A DNA stretch of 64,000 bases, taken from NCBI RefSeq assembly GCF_014648415.1, contig NZ_BMRB01000002.1:207260-271259 (forward strand). The letters run 5' to 3'. The notes under the pieces are model-generated. The model was not told where the DNA came from, ran no database searches, and saw only the letters and a list, made by a program, of their open reading frames with translations. Below are positions 23,511-31,772 of this stretch, piece by piece. This DNA comes from Actinokineospora fastidiosa. Lineage in GTDB: Bacteria; Actinomycetota; Actinomycetes; Mycobacteriales; Pseudonocardiaceae. The position numbers and the translations under genes were made by a program. Position 1 is the first letter of the stretch, and each line of letters begins with the position of its first letter.

Positions 23511-24686
23511 TCACCACCGCACCGGAAGTTCGATCAGGCCGCCGGTCAGCACGTCGCGTCGCATCCGCAGTTCCTCCACGTCGATGTCCAGTTCCAGTGT
23601 GGGGAATCGGCGGGCGAGTTGCGTGAACACCACCTGCAGCTCGATGCGGGCCAGTGGCGCGCCGATGCAGTACCGCGCGCCGTGTCCGAAGGTGAGGTGG
23701 GCGGAGGCCGAGCGGGTGACGTCGAGCCGGTCGGGGTCGGCGAACACGGCCGGGTCGTGGTTGGCGGTGCCGTTGTCCAGCAGCACGAGGTCCCCCGCCC
23801 GGATGAAGACCCCTTCGATCTCCAGATCTGTCCGCGCGTACCGGGGGATGCCCCCGCCGCCCTTGCCGGGTGCCCGCAGGAGTTCCTCCACCGCGTTCGG
23901 CACCAGGCCGGGCTGGTCGACCACGGTCCGCCACTGTGCCGGGTCGGCCAACAGCAGCAGCGCGCCGAGTCCGATCTGGACGACGGTGGTCTCGTGCCCG
24001 GCGAACAGCAAGGCCATGGACAAGCCTGCGGCCTCGGCGTCGGGCACCCCGTCAGTGGCGCAGAGCCGGGAGAGCACGTCGTCGCCGGGTTCGGTCCGCT
24101 TGCGGGCGACGAGTTCGAGGCCGTAGCCGAACAGTTCCCCGAGCCCGCGCTCGGATCGAGCCCGGTCGCGCGTGTTGGCCGCGTCGGCGGTCCACGCCCG
24201 GAACCGGTCACGGTCCTCGTACGGCACGCCGAGCAGTTCGCAGATCACCAGGATCGGCAACGGCACCGCGACCGCGGCGTGGAGATCGGCGGGCGGGCCG
24301 TGCTCGACCATGTCGTCAAGCAGCGCCGCGGTCAGCGCCTCCACCCTGGGCCGCAGCGCTTTCATGCGCCGAGGCGAGAAGTGCGGCTGCAGGAGGGACC
24401 GCATCCGGGCGTGGTCGGCCTTCTCGGTGCCGAAATCGCCGAGCGGGCCGCCGAACAACGCCGACTCCCCGGTCCGGGCCGCGGTCTGTGGCGCAGGGTG
24501 GGACCGGCCGAGCCGGTCGTCGTCCAGCAGCCGACGCACCTCAGCGTGCCCGGTGACCAGCCACGCCTCGTCACCGACAGCGGTGAGCACCCGGTGGACC
24601 GGGCCGCGTGACCGCAGTTCGCGGAGCAGCGGGGCCATGCTCAGGGGATCCGACTGCTCGAACGGCAACTGCACCGGCGGGACCAT
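23511..24686 (-). CDS. Cytochrome P450
   Basis: A 391-residue soluble bacterial P450. Motifs are AGHETT in the I-helix (about residues 229-234), the ExxR pair in EELLR (about 268-272), and the haem loop FGHGARYCIGAPLAR with the Cys ligand near residue 340. The I-helix acid-alcohol pair (ET) is present. It resembles CYP105/CYP107-type actinomycete enzymes. The second of two adjacent ATG codons (24686) is preferred because GGAGG is then four bases away; the first ATG (24689) is too close. It is divergent from the TetR gene and probably repressed by it. A redox partner gene is not in the immediate neighbourhood. Confidence 0.9.
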   Translation of the reverse strand: MVPPVQLPFEQSDPLSMAPLLRELRSRGPVHRVLTAVGDEAWLVTGHAEVRRLLDDDRLGRSHPAPQTAARTGESALFGGPLGDFGTEKADHARMRSLLQPHFSPRRMKALRPRVEALTAALLDDMVEHGPPADLHAAVAVPLPILVICELLGVPYEDRDRFRAWTADAANTRDRARSERGLGELFGYGLELVARKRTEPGDDVLSRLCATDGVPDAEAAGLSMALLFAGHETTVVQIGLGALLLLADPAQWRTVVDQPGLVPNAVEELLRAPGKGGGGIPRYARTDLEIEGVFIRAGDLVLLDNGTANHDPAVFADPDRLDVTRSASAHLTFGHGARYCIGAPLARIELQVVFTQLARRFPTLELDIDVEELRMRRDVLTGGLIELPVRW

Positions 24687-24710
24687 CATGCCTCCATCAA
24701 GTTCATGCCT

Positions 24711-24722
24711 TCTTGTACAAGA
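24711..24722. promoter_or_regulatory. Palindromic operator candidate between P450 and TetR genes
   Basis: TCTTGTACAAGA is a perfect 12-base palindrome in the 88-base space between the divergent P450 and TetR starts. That is the place expected for an operator of the TetR repressor. It is a candidate only. Confidence 0.4.
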
Positions 24723-24774
24723 TGACATAAACGCCTGAGGATGTATAGTCCGCTCTAAACATCAGGAGGTGGAC

Positions 24775-25383
24775 GTGGCGGCGGAGACCGGGCAGCCAGC
24801 TCGACGACCATCAGCCGGGCCGGAGCGCGTCCGACGACTGCCGCGGGCCGAGCGGCGCGAACAGATCCTCGGCGCGGCCACCCGCGCCTTCGCCCGCACC
24901 GGGTTCGCCGCGACCGGCCTCGACGACGTCGCCGCCGAGGCGGGCGTCACCCAGGTGATCCTCTACCGGCACTTCGCCTCGAAGAACGACCTCTACCGCG
25001 CCGTGCTCCACCGAGCCTGCACCCGGCTCGCCGACACCGTCGGCACCGACGGGTACGACGGCACCAGCCTGCCCGCGCTGATCTGCGCCGCCGCCGCGGA
25101 TCCCGACGGGTTCCGCCTGCTGTTCCGGCACGCGGCCCGCGAGCCGGAGTTCCGCGACGTGGTCGACACCATCCGGACCGCGTCGGCCGACGTCACCGAC
25201 CGCCACCTGGCCGACGCGATCCCCCAGGGCCCCTGGCGGGACTGGGCCGCACGCCTCGTCCCCACCCTCACCCTCGAAGCCGTCCTCACCTGGCTGGACC
25301 TCGACCAGCCCGACCCGGAGAACGCCGCGGACCACATCGGCCGCGCCATCCACGGCGTCATCCAAGCCGCCCGCGGCGACTGA
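24775..25383 (+). CDS. TetR-family transcriptional regulator
   Basis: A 202-residue regulator. The N-terminal HTH (residues about 18-65) reads PRAERREQILGAATRAFARTGFAATGLDDVAAEAGVTQVILYRHFASKNDLYRAVL, a textbook TetR_N domain. The C-terminal ligand domain (FRLLFRHAAREPEFRDVVDTIRTASADVTDRHLAD) is of the type seen in many actinomycete TetRs. The GTG at 24775 has AGGAGG five bases upstream; the GTG at 24769 overlaps that site. Divergent from the P450-methyltransferase pair across a palindrome, so it is probably their repressor. The inducer is unknown. Confidence 0.9.
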   Translation: MAAETGQPARRPSAGPERVRRLPRAERREQILGAATRAFARTGFAATGLDDVAAEAGVTQVILYRHFASKNDLYRAVLHRACTRLADTVGTDGYDGTSLPALICAAAADPDGFRLLFRHAAREPEFRDVVDTIRTASADVTDRHLADAIPQGPWRDWAARLVPTLTLEAVLTWLDLDQPDPENAADHIGRAIHGVIQAARGD

Positions 25384-25430
25384 CGCCTCCATCCGGACCT
25401 GTATCGCTGTTGCCGAGGTGAGACCGGCCG

Positions 25431-26084
25431 CTAGGTCGCGACAGGCAGGTCGGACAGGCGCCACTCGAGCATGCCGTCGGTGAGGCGGCGGGCGTGGTGG
25501 CCATGAGTCGTGAGCAGTCGAACCGCGTCGTGGGCGAGCACGCAGTACGCGCCACGGCAGTAGGCGACGATCTCCTGGTCGGCGGGGAGTTCGGCCAAGC
25601 GGTCCTGGAGTTCGTCGAGGGGGATGGACAGGGCGCCGGGGATGTGGCCCGCGGCGTACTCCTCCGCGGGCCGGACGTCGAGGACGGTGGCGCCGCCCTC
25701 GCGCACGCGGGCGAGCAGTTCGTCCCGGGTGACCTCGTCGGTGTCGGGTCCCAGGTAGGCGGCGCGGGCGATCCCGACATCCGGGATGTGGTCGCTGGCG
25801 ACGGCGCGGACCATGGCGTAGAGGGCGGCGATGTCCGCGCCCGCGAGCCGGTAGTAGATCTTGGTGCCGTCGCGGCGGGTCGCGACGAGGTTGGCCTGTT
25901 TGAGGGTCTGCAGGTGCGCTGAGGCGGTGGTCAGCCCGAGGCCCGCGGCTCGCGCGAGCGCGTCGACGGTGCGCTCGCCTTGGGCGAGCAGGTCCAGCAG
26001 TTCGAGGCGTTTGCCGCTGGCCAGCGCCTTGCCCACGCGGGCGAACTGGTCGAACAGGGCGGTCTTGGCCGCGGTGTCACCCAT
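25431..26084 (-). CDS. ArsR-type regulator fused to a rhodanese domain (first copy)
   Basis: A 217-residue fusion. The N-terminal winged helix (residues about 8-95) shows FARVGKALASGKRLELLDLLAQGERTVDALARAAGLGLTTASAHLQTLKQANLVATRRDGTKIYYRL. The C-terminal rhodanese (about 112-215) has TVLDVRPAEEYAAGHIPGALSIPL and the active loop VAYCRGAYCVLAHDAV, with catalytic Cys at the first CR. The HTH part has no Cys, so sulfur or oxidation sensing, if any, would use the rhodanese Cys. Such fusions usually control sulfur genes. The ATG at 26084 has GGAGG three bases away. It is divergent from the MBL-rhodanese and MFS genes and has a paralogue at 51580-52248. Confidence 0.9.
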   Translation of the reverse strand: MGDTAAKTALFDQFARVGKALASGKRLELLDLLAQGERTVDALARAAGLGLTTASAHLQTLKQANLVATRRDGTKIYYRLAGADIAALYAMVRAVASDHIPDVGIARAAYLGPDTDEVTRDELLARVREGGATVLDVRPAEEYAAGHIPGALSIPLDELQDRLAELPADQEIVAYCRGAYCVLAHDAVRLLTTHGHHARRLTDGMLEWRLSDLPVAT

Positions 26085-26108
26085 ACTCCTCCAATCATCT
26101 ATGGAGTA
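26084..26108. promoter_or_regulatory. Inverted-repeat operator candidate of the ArsR-rhodanese regulator
   Basis: TACTCC at 26084-26089 and GGAGTA at 26103-26108 form an inverted repeat with a 13-base spacer. It covers the ribosome-binding site of the regulator and lies 60 bases before the MBL-rhodanese ATG. The geometry fits an ArsR dimer site. Confidence 0.35.
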
Positions 26109-26167
26109 GTGTACAACAGATGCACGCGGTGCGGACAGCCGCGTGATCGCGAAGGAGATGGTGAGCA

Positions 26168-27517
26168 ATGGTCGAGGTCGTTCCCCTTGTCGACGAGGGT
26201 TTGGGCAATTCCGCCTATCTGGTCGACCTCGGTGACGGTCGGGCGCTGGTGGTCGACGTGAGCCTGGACCTGCGGCCGGTCTCCTCGGCCGCCCGTCGGC
26301 GCGGTCTGCGGCCCGCGTTCGCCGCCGACACCCATCTGCACGCCGATTTCCTCTCCGGCGCCCGCCAGCTCTCCGTGACGGACGGCGCTCAAGTGCTGGC
26401 ATCCGCGGCCGGGCATCGCGAGTTCACCCACACCGGGCTGCGCGACGGCGACGAGGTCGACCTCGGAGGATTGCGGCTGCGCACGCTGAGCACGCCCGGG
26501 CACACCCATGAGCACCTGTCGTTCCTGCTGCTCGACGATGACCGACCGGTCGGGGTGTTCACCGGGGGATCGCTGCTCGTGGGCGCGGCGGCCCGTACCG
26601 ATCTGGTCGCACCCCATCAGACCGAGGCGCTCGCCCGCGCCCAGTACGCCTCGCTGCGCAGGCTGGCCGAACTGCCCGACGACCTGCCGGTGTGGCCCAC
26701 CCACGGCGCGGGGTCGTTCTGCTCGGCCCCGCCCGGCGCCGAGCGCACGACCACGATCGGCCGGGAGAAGGCCGCCAATCCCCTGCTGCGGGCGCCGGAT
26801 GAGGACTCCTTCGTCGCCGCGCTTCTGGCGTCCCTGGGCAGCTTCCCGCCCTACTTCCTCGAACTGGGCGAGCTCAACCGACGCGGCCCTGGCGTCCTCG
26901 ACGGCCCCCCGAGGCTGCCGGGACTGCCCACTGAGCGGGTCCGAAGGATGCTGACCGATGGCGCACAACTGGTGGACGTGCGCACGGTCGCCCAGTTCGC
27001 GGCCGGACACGTGCCGGGCTCGCTGTCGATCCCGTTGCGACCGGCGTTCGCCTCCTGGCTCGGCTGGCTCGCCGCACCGGACCGTCCCCTCGTCATCGTG
27101 AGAGACCAGGATCAGGACCCGGCGGAGATCGCGTGGCAGGCGGCCAAGATCGGATACGGCCTGGCAGGAGAACTCACCGGAGGCATCGACGCCTGGGGGT
27201 CCGCGGGCCACCCGATCACCACCACCCGGCTGGTCCAGGCCCACCAGGTCGAGGGACCGGTGCTGGACATCCGGCAGACCACCGAGTACGCCGCCGGACA
27301 CCTGCCCGGCGCACTGCACCTGGAACTCGGCGAACTCCTCCACCGTGTGGACGAGGTGCCCGCCGCGCCGCTGGTCGTCATGTGCGGGCACGGCGAGCGC
27401 GCCATGGGCGCCGCCAGCCTGCTCGAACAAGCAGGCCACCGCGACCTCGCCGTGCTCGACGGCGGCCCGGAGGACTGGGCGGCGATCAGCGGCCGGGCTC
27501 TGGAGACCGGGGCATGA
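26168..27517 (+). CDS. MBL-fold hydrolase with two rhodanese domains (persulfide dioxygenase-like)
   Basis: A 449-residue protein. The N-terminal metallo-beta-lactamase part (1-210) has DTHLHADFLSGARQL (HxHxD metal motif), STPGHTHEHLSFLL and THGAGSFCSA. That set is typical of glyoxalase-II-like persulfide dioxygenases and CstB/BlhA-type sulfur enzymes. Two rhodanese domains follow (about 255-340 and 355-445). The first has LVDVRTVAQFAAGHVPGSLSIPL but no Cys in its loop (IVRDQDQDP); the second has LDIRQTTEYAAGHLPGALH and an intact loop VVMCGHGERAM. So one sulfurtransferase site is probably active. It should oxidise or detoxify persulfide. The last bases overlap the MFS start (ATGA). Confidence 0.85.
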   Translation: MVEVVPLVDEGLGNSAYLVDLGDGRALVVDVSLDLRPVSSAARRRGLRPAFAADTHLHADFLSGARQLSVTDGAQVLASAAGHREFTHTGLRDGDEVDLGGLRLRTLSTPGHTHEHLSFLLLDDDRPVGVFTGGSLLVGAAARTDLVAPHQTEALARAQYASLRRLAELPDDLPVWPTHGAGSFCSAPPGAERTTTIGREKAANPLLRAPDEDSFVAALLASLGSFPPYFLELGELNRRGPGVLDGPPRLPGLPTERVRRMLTDGAQLVDVRTVAQFAAGHVPGSLSIPLRPAFASWLGWLAAPDRPLVIVRDQDQDPAEIAWQAAKIGYGLAGELTGGIDAWGSAGHPITTTRLVQAHQVEGPVLDIRQTTEYAAGHLPGALHLELGELLHRVDEVPAAPLVVMCGHGERAMGAASLLEQAGHRDLAVLDGGPEDWAAISGRALETGA

Positions 27518-28779
27518 GCGCCCGGGTCGTGCGGCTGGGGCTGCGCGCGAACCTCGCCCAGTTCAGCCTGCTGGTCGCCGTCAACGCCCTCGTCGGCGGC
27601 ATGCTCGGGCAGGAGCGCACCGTGTTGCCGCTGCTGGCCGAGCAGACCTTCGGTCTGACGGGCTACACCTTCCTGCTCACCTACGTCCTCGCCTTCGGCC
27701 TCACCAAGGCCACCGCGAACTACCTCGCTGGCACCCTGTCGGACCGGTACGGGCGGAAACCGGTGCTGCTGGCCGGGTGGCTGATCGCGATCCCGGTGCC
27801 GCTGATGCTGATCTGGGCTCCCTCGTGGGGCTGGGTCGTCGCCGCCAACGTCCTGCTCGGCGTGAACCAGGGATTGACCTGGTCCACCACCGTGATCATG
27901 AAGATCGATCTCGCCGGACCCGCCCGCCGCGGCCTGGCCATGGGGCTGAACGAGGCAGCGGGGTACCTCGCCGTCGCCGCCACCGCCCTGGCCACCGGGT
28001 ACCTCGCCGCCGAACACGGGCTGCGGCCCGCCCCGTTCCTGCTCGGCCTGGCCTACGCCGCCCTGGGCCTAGGGCTCACGGTGTTCGCGGTACGGGAGAC
28101 CCGCGACCACGCCCACCTGGAAGCAGGCGGGCGGCACGACCCGCACGCCCTGCTCACCGATCGGCAGGTCCTGGCCCGCACCAGCCTGCGAGACCCCGCC
28201 CTGTCCTCGGCCAGCCAGGCCGGGATGGTCAACAACCTCAACGACGGACTCGCCTGGGGCCTGTTCCCGATCCTGTTCGCAGGCGCCGGACTCTCCATCG
28301 CCCAGATCGGCGTCCTCGCGGCGGTCTACCCCGCCGTCTGGGGACTCGGCCAGCTGGTGACCGGCCCGCTGTCGGACCGGTGGGGGCGCAAGCACCTCAT
28401 CACCGCCGGCATGCTGCTCCAGGCCGCGGCGCTCGCCCTCACCGCCGTCGCCACCACCTTCACCGCCTGGCTCATCGCCGCGACGCTGATCGGCGCCGGG
28501 ACCGCGATGGTCTACCCGACCCTGCTGGCCGTCATCGGCGACGTCGCCCACCCGACCTGGCGCGCCCGCGCTGTCGGCGTCTATCGGCTCTGGCGTGACG
28601 GCGGCTTCGCCGTCGGCGCGCTGCTCGCCGGAACCGTCGCCGACCTGTGGGGCCTGCGCGCCGCGGTCTGGGTCGTCGCCGCCCTCACCGCGGTGTCAGG
28701 CCTGATCGTCGCGATCCGGATGTACGAGACACACACGCCCGCGCACCGGCGCGATAGGACGGATGAACGGACGGGTTAA
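27514..28779 (+). CDS. MFS transporter
   Basis: A 421-residue transporter with twelve predicted helices. The loop 2-3 signature is GTLSDRYGRKPVLLAGW and its repeat in the second half is GPLSDRWGRKHLITAGM. A motif NEAAGYLAVAATALATGYLA lies in the first half. Translational coupling to the MBL-rhodanese (ATGA overlap) suggests it exports a sulfur compound or the toxic product that the regulator answers to; that is an inference. It could equally be the exporter for the small molecule made further downstream. Confidence 0.88.
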   Translation: MSARVVRLGLRANLAQFSLLVAVNALVGGMLGQERTVLPLLAEQTFGLTGYTFLLTYVLAFGLTKATANYLAGTLSDRYGRKPVLLAGWLIAIPVPLMLIWAPSWGWVVAANVLLGVNQGLTWSTTVIMKIDLAGPARRGLAMGLNEAAGYLAVAATALATGYLAAEHGLRPAPFLLGLAYAALGLGLTVFAVRETRDHAHLEAGGRHDPHALLTDRQVLARTSLRDPALSSASQAGMVNNLNDGLAWGLFPILFAGAGLSIAQIGVLAAVYPAVWGLGQLVTGPLSDRWGRKHLITAGMLLQAAALALTAVATTFTAWLIAATLIGAGTAMVYPTLLAVIGDVAHPTWRARAVGVYRLWRDGGFAVGALLAGTVADLWGLRAAVWVVAALTAVSGLIVAIRMYETHTPAHRRDRTDERTG

Positions 28780-28922
28780 GACGTCACCGCCCATCCGGGT
28801 AACGGACACCAGTAAGCCTGGCCCTGCGGGCCTCCCCCGATACACTTCGAGCCTTGACAGGGGGATACCAGGAGTCGTCGCTTGTGCGCGGCTTTGTCCG
28901 GTTATAGAAGGGGGATTTCCTT

Positions 28923-30185
28923 GTGACTACCGAGACGCGCACAGGGGCGTTGGACGTGGAGGCCCTGCGGGCGGACTTCCCCATCCTTCAACGGCGATTG
29001 GCCGACGACCACGCGTTGGTCTACCTCGACAGCGCGAACACCTCCCAGAAGCCCAACCAGGTCATCGAGGCTGTCGCTGAGCACTACCGGCAGCGGAACG
29101 CCAACGTCGCCCGCACGGTGCACCAACTCGGGGAGGAGTCCACCGCCGCGTACGAGGACGCGCGGGGCAAGGTCGCGCGCTTCGTGGGTGCGCGGTCGGC
29201 TGAGGAGATCGTGTTCACCAAGAACGCCTCCGAGGCGTTGAACCTGATGGCCAACGTGTTGGCGTGGTCGTCGCCGTACCAGGTGGGCGGCGGTGACGAG
29301 GTGGTCATCACCGAGATGGAACACCACTCCAACATCGTGCCGTGGCAACTGCTCACCGAGCGCACCGGCGCCCGGCTGCGCTGGTTCGGCCTCGACGACG
29401 ACGGACGCCTCGACCTGTCCGCGATGGACGACCTCATCACCGAGCGGACGAAGGTCGTCGCCCTCTCCCACGTCTCCAACATGTTGGGCACCGTCAACCC
29501 GATCGCGCGCATCGCCGAACTAGCGCACGAGGTGGGCGCGATCGTCGTGGTCGACGCCTCGCAGGCGGTCCCGCACATGCCCTACGACGTGCTGGCGACC
29601 GGAGCCGACGCGGTGGCCTTCACCGGGCACAAGATGTGTGGACCGACCGGTATCGGCGTGCTGTGGGGGCGGTACGACCTGCTGGCGCAGTTGCCCCCGT
29701 TCCTCGGGGGCGGCGAGATGATCGAGACCGTGCGCATGGACGGGTCCACCTACGCGCCGCCGCCGCACAGGTTCGAGGCGGGCACCCCGCCGATCGTCGA
29801 GGCGGTGGGGCTCGGAGCCGCCGTGGACTACCTGACCGCGGTGGGGATGGAGAAGGTGGCCGCGCACGAGGCGGAGATCACCGGCTACGCCCTCGAGCAG
29901 CTCACGACCATCCCGGGCGTGCGCGTCCTGGGCCCGAGGACCACTCTCGACCGAGGCGGGGCCGTCAGCTTCGTGGTCGACTCGGTGCACCCCCACGACG
30001 TGAGTCAGATACTCGACTCGCTGGGCATCGCGGTCCGGGCAGGCCACCACTGCGCCCGGCCCGCTCACCAGCGTTTCGACGTGTCGGCCTCCACGCGCAT
30101 GTCGAGTTACCTCTACACCACGCGAGCCGAGATCGACGCCTTGGTGGAGGGACTGGACCACGCGAAGCGGTTCTTCACCGCATAG
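28923..30185 (+). CDS. SufS-like cysteine desulfurase (cluster copy 1)
   Basis: A 420-residue fold-type I PLP enzyme of the SufS/CsdA group. It has [25 protein letters not shown] at the start, ITEMEHHSNIVPWQ, VDASQAVPHMPYDV, the PLP Lys in FTGHKMCGPTGIG (about residue 236), and the persulfide Cys in RAGHHCARPAH (about 376). All catalytic residues are kept. SufB/C/D/U partners are absent, so a dedicated role in supplying sulfur to a product is likely. The first Ser of SGATA is replaced (SANTS). It converges with the NRPS operon across a 13-bp terminator. GTG start 28923 follows a GGGGGA purine run. Confidence 0.88.
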   Translation: MTTETRTGALDVEALRADFPILQRRLADDHALVYLDSANTSQKPNQVIEAVAEHYRQRNANVARTVHQLGEESTAAYEDARGKVARFVGARSAEEIVFTKNASEALNLMANVLAWSSPYQVGGGDEVVITEMEHHSNIVPWQLLTERTGARLRWFGLDDDGRLDLSAMDDLITERTKVVALSHVSNMLGTVNPIARIAELAHEVGAIVVVDASQAVPHMPYDVLATGADAVAFTGHKMCGPTGIGVLWGRYDLLAQLPPFLGGGEMIETVRMDGSTYAPPPHRFEAGTPPIVEAVGLGAAVDYLTAVGMEKVAAHEAEITGYALEQLTTIPGVRVLGPRTTLDRGGAVSFVVDSVHPHDVSQILDSLGIAVRAGHHCARPAHQRFDVSASTRMSSYLYTTRAEIDALVEGLDHAKRFFTA

Positions 30186-30193
30186 CAGGTGGC

Positions 30194-30231
30194 ACGGCTA
30201 GGACGGGATCTCTCGATGCCGTCCTAGCCGT
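30194..30231. terminator. 13-bp bidirectional terminator between SufS copy 1 and the NRPS operon
   Basis: ACGGCTAGGACGG at 30194-30206 pairs perfectly with 30219-30231, loop 12 bases. It separates the stop of the plus-strand SufS-like gene (30185) from that of the minus-strand adenylation gene (30231). Confidence 0.75.
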
Positions 30232-31772
30232 CACCGGCGAATCCCCGTGTGGGCCTTGCGCGCCATCGCCGGGAGCGTGGCGCGGTCCAGCTTGCCGGAC
30301 GGGGTCACGGGCAGTTCGGCGAGCGAGGCGTAGCGCGTGGGCACCATGTGATCAGGCAGGATGCGTGCAGTGTGCTGACGCAGGGCGATCGCGAGGTCTT
30401 CCAACAGGCACTCGCTTGCGGGCACCACGCAGGCCACCAGGAACTGGGCGCCCGCCGGTGTCGTCGTCACGGTCGCGGCGACGTCGCGGACCAACGGATG
30501 GGTGCGTATCGCCTCCTCGACCTCCCCGAGTTCGATGCGGAAGCCGCGGAGTTTCACCTGCTGGTCCGCCCGCCCCAGGTACTCCAGTTCGCCGTTGGGC
30601 AGCACCCGCGCCAGGTCCCCCGTGCGGTAGTGGCGCCTGCCGTCCAGCGAGACGAACCGCTCCCTCGTCATCTCAGGTCGACGAAGGTATCCGGCCGCCA
30701 CCCCCGCTCCGGCGATCCACATCTCCCCGACCACGCCATCCGGTACGGGCTCCAGGTCGTCGTCGCGCACGGAGATCGTCAGATGCGGCAACGGTGTGCC
30801 GATCGGCGAGCGGACAACACCGGTCAGGTCCGCATCGGTGAGGAACTTGGCCGTCGCGTGGACGGTGGTCTCGGTGATCCCGTACATGTTCACGGCCACC
30901 GGTGGGGTCGACATGGCGCTGAGGAACGCGTGTGTCGCGGCCAAGTCCACCGCCTCGCCGCCGAAGATCAGGTACCGCACTGCCAACGGCGGCGGTGAAC
31001 CGCTCAGGTAGGTCGCGGCCAAGGACCGGAACACCGACGGGACCTGGTTGAGCACCGTGATCCGGTGCTCGGAGAGGAAGGTCAGGAAATCGTGCGGGCG
31101 CTGAGCGGTGTCGCGCGGGACGATCACCGTGGCGCCGCCGGTGGCGAACGCGCCCCACAGCTCCCAGACCGAGAAGTCGAAGCTGTAGGAGTGGAAGAGG
31201 CTCCAGCGATCGTCGGCGCCGACGTCGAACAGCGGCAAGGTCGCCTCAAGCAGCGCCAACACGTTCCCGTGGGTCACCAGACACCCCTTGGGGTGTCCGG
31301 TGGACCCGGAAGTGTAGATGACGTAGGCGATGTCGGCCGTCGTCGTGTCGACGGGACCGAGACCGTCGGTTCCCGGCAGCGGTTCGACGACGATCACGTC
31401 GGTGAGATCCATGCGCTCGGCACGGCCGATCACGAACCGGGATCGGGCGTCGGAGACGATGTAGCGCAAACGCTCGGCCGGATAGTCCGGATCGAGTGGA
31501 AGGTAGGCGGCGCCTGCCCGCAGGACGGCCAGGATCGCCACCGGAAGTTCCGCGGTGCGGTCGACCAGCAACGTGACCAGGTCTCCCCTACCGACCCCGG
31601 CCCGCACCAAGCCCGCGGCGAGCCGTTCGGCCGCCACCCACACCTCGTGATAGGTCAGGACCTCGTTGCCGTGCACCACACAGGGGCGGTCCGGGAACTC
31701 GGCCGCCACCCGCTGGAAGACGTCGACCAGGCACGTCGCGCCGTCCAGGAACCTCGTGCTGTCAGCGGACAC
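30231..31772 (-). CDS. Stand-alone amino-acid adenylation enzyme, threonine code
   Basis: A 513-residue A domain without a carrier domain. Core motifs: YVIYTSGSTGHPKGCLVTHGN (A3), FDFSVWELWGAF (A4), NMYGITETTVHAT (A5), YRTGDLAR (A7), LGRADQQVKLRGFRIELGEVE (A8) and TPSGKLDRATLP (A10 with the catalytic Lys). Reading the ten specificity positions against GrsA gives D-F-W-N-I-G-M-V-H-K, the classical threonine code. It should load Thr in trans on a free carrier domain, most simply that of the carrier-thioesterase gene in the same operon. The GTG at 31772 overlaps the DUF885 stop by 11 bases and has GGAAGGA upstream. Confidence 0.88.
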   Translation of the reverse strand: MSADSTRFLDGATCLVDVFQRVAAEFPDRPCVVHGNEVLTYHEVWVAAERLAAGLVRAGVGRGDLVTLLVDRTAELPVAILAVLRAGAAYLPLDPDYPAERLRYIVSDARSRFVIGRAERMDLTDVIVVEPLPGTDGLGPVDTTTADIAYVIYTSGSTGHPKGCLVTHGNVLALLEATLPLFDVGADDRWSLFHSYSFDFSVWELWGAFATGGATVIVPRDTAQRPHDFLTFLSEHRITVLNQVPSVFRSLAATYLSGSPPPLAVRYLIFGGEAVDLAATHAFLSAMSTPPVAVNMYGITETTVHATAKFLTDADLTGVVRSPIGTPLPHLTISVRDDDLEPVPDGVVGEMWIAGAGVAAGYLRRPEMTRERFVSLDGRRHYRTGDLARVLPNGELEYLGRADQQVKLRGFRIELGEVEEAIRTHPLVRDVAATVTTTPAGAQFLVACVVPASECLLEDLAIALRQHTARILPDHMVPTRYASLAELPVTPSGKLDRATLPAMARKAHTGIRR

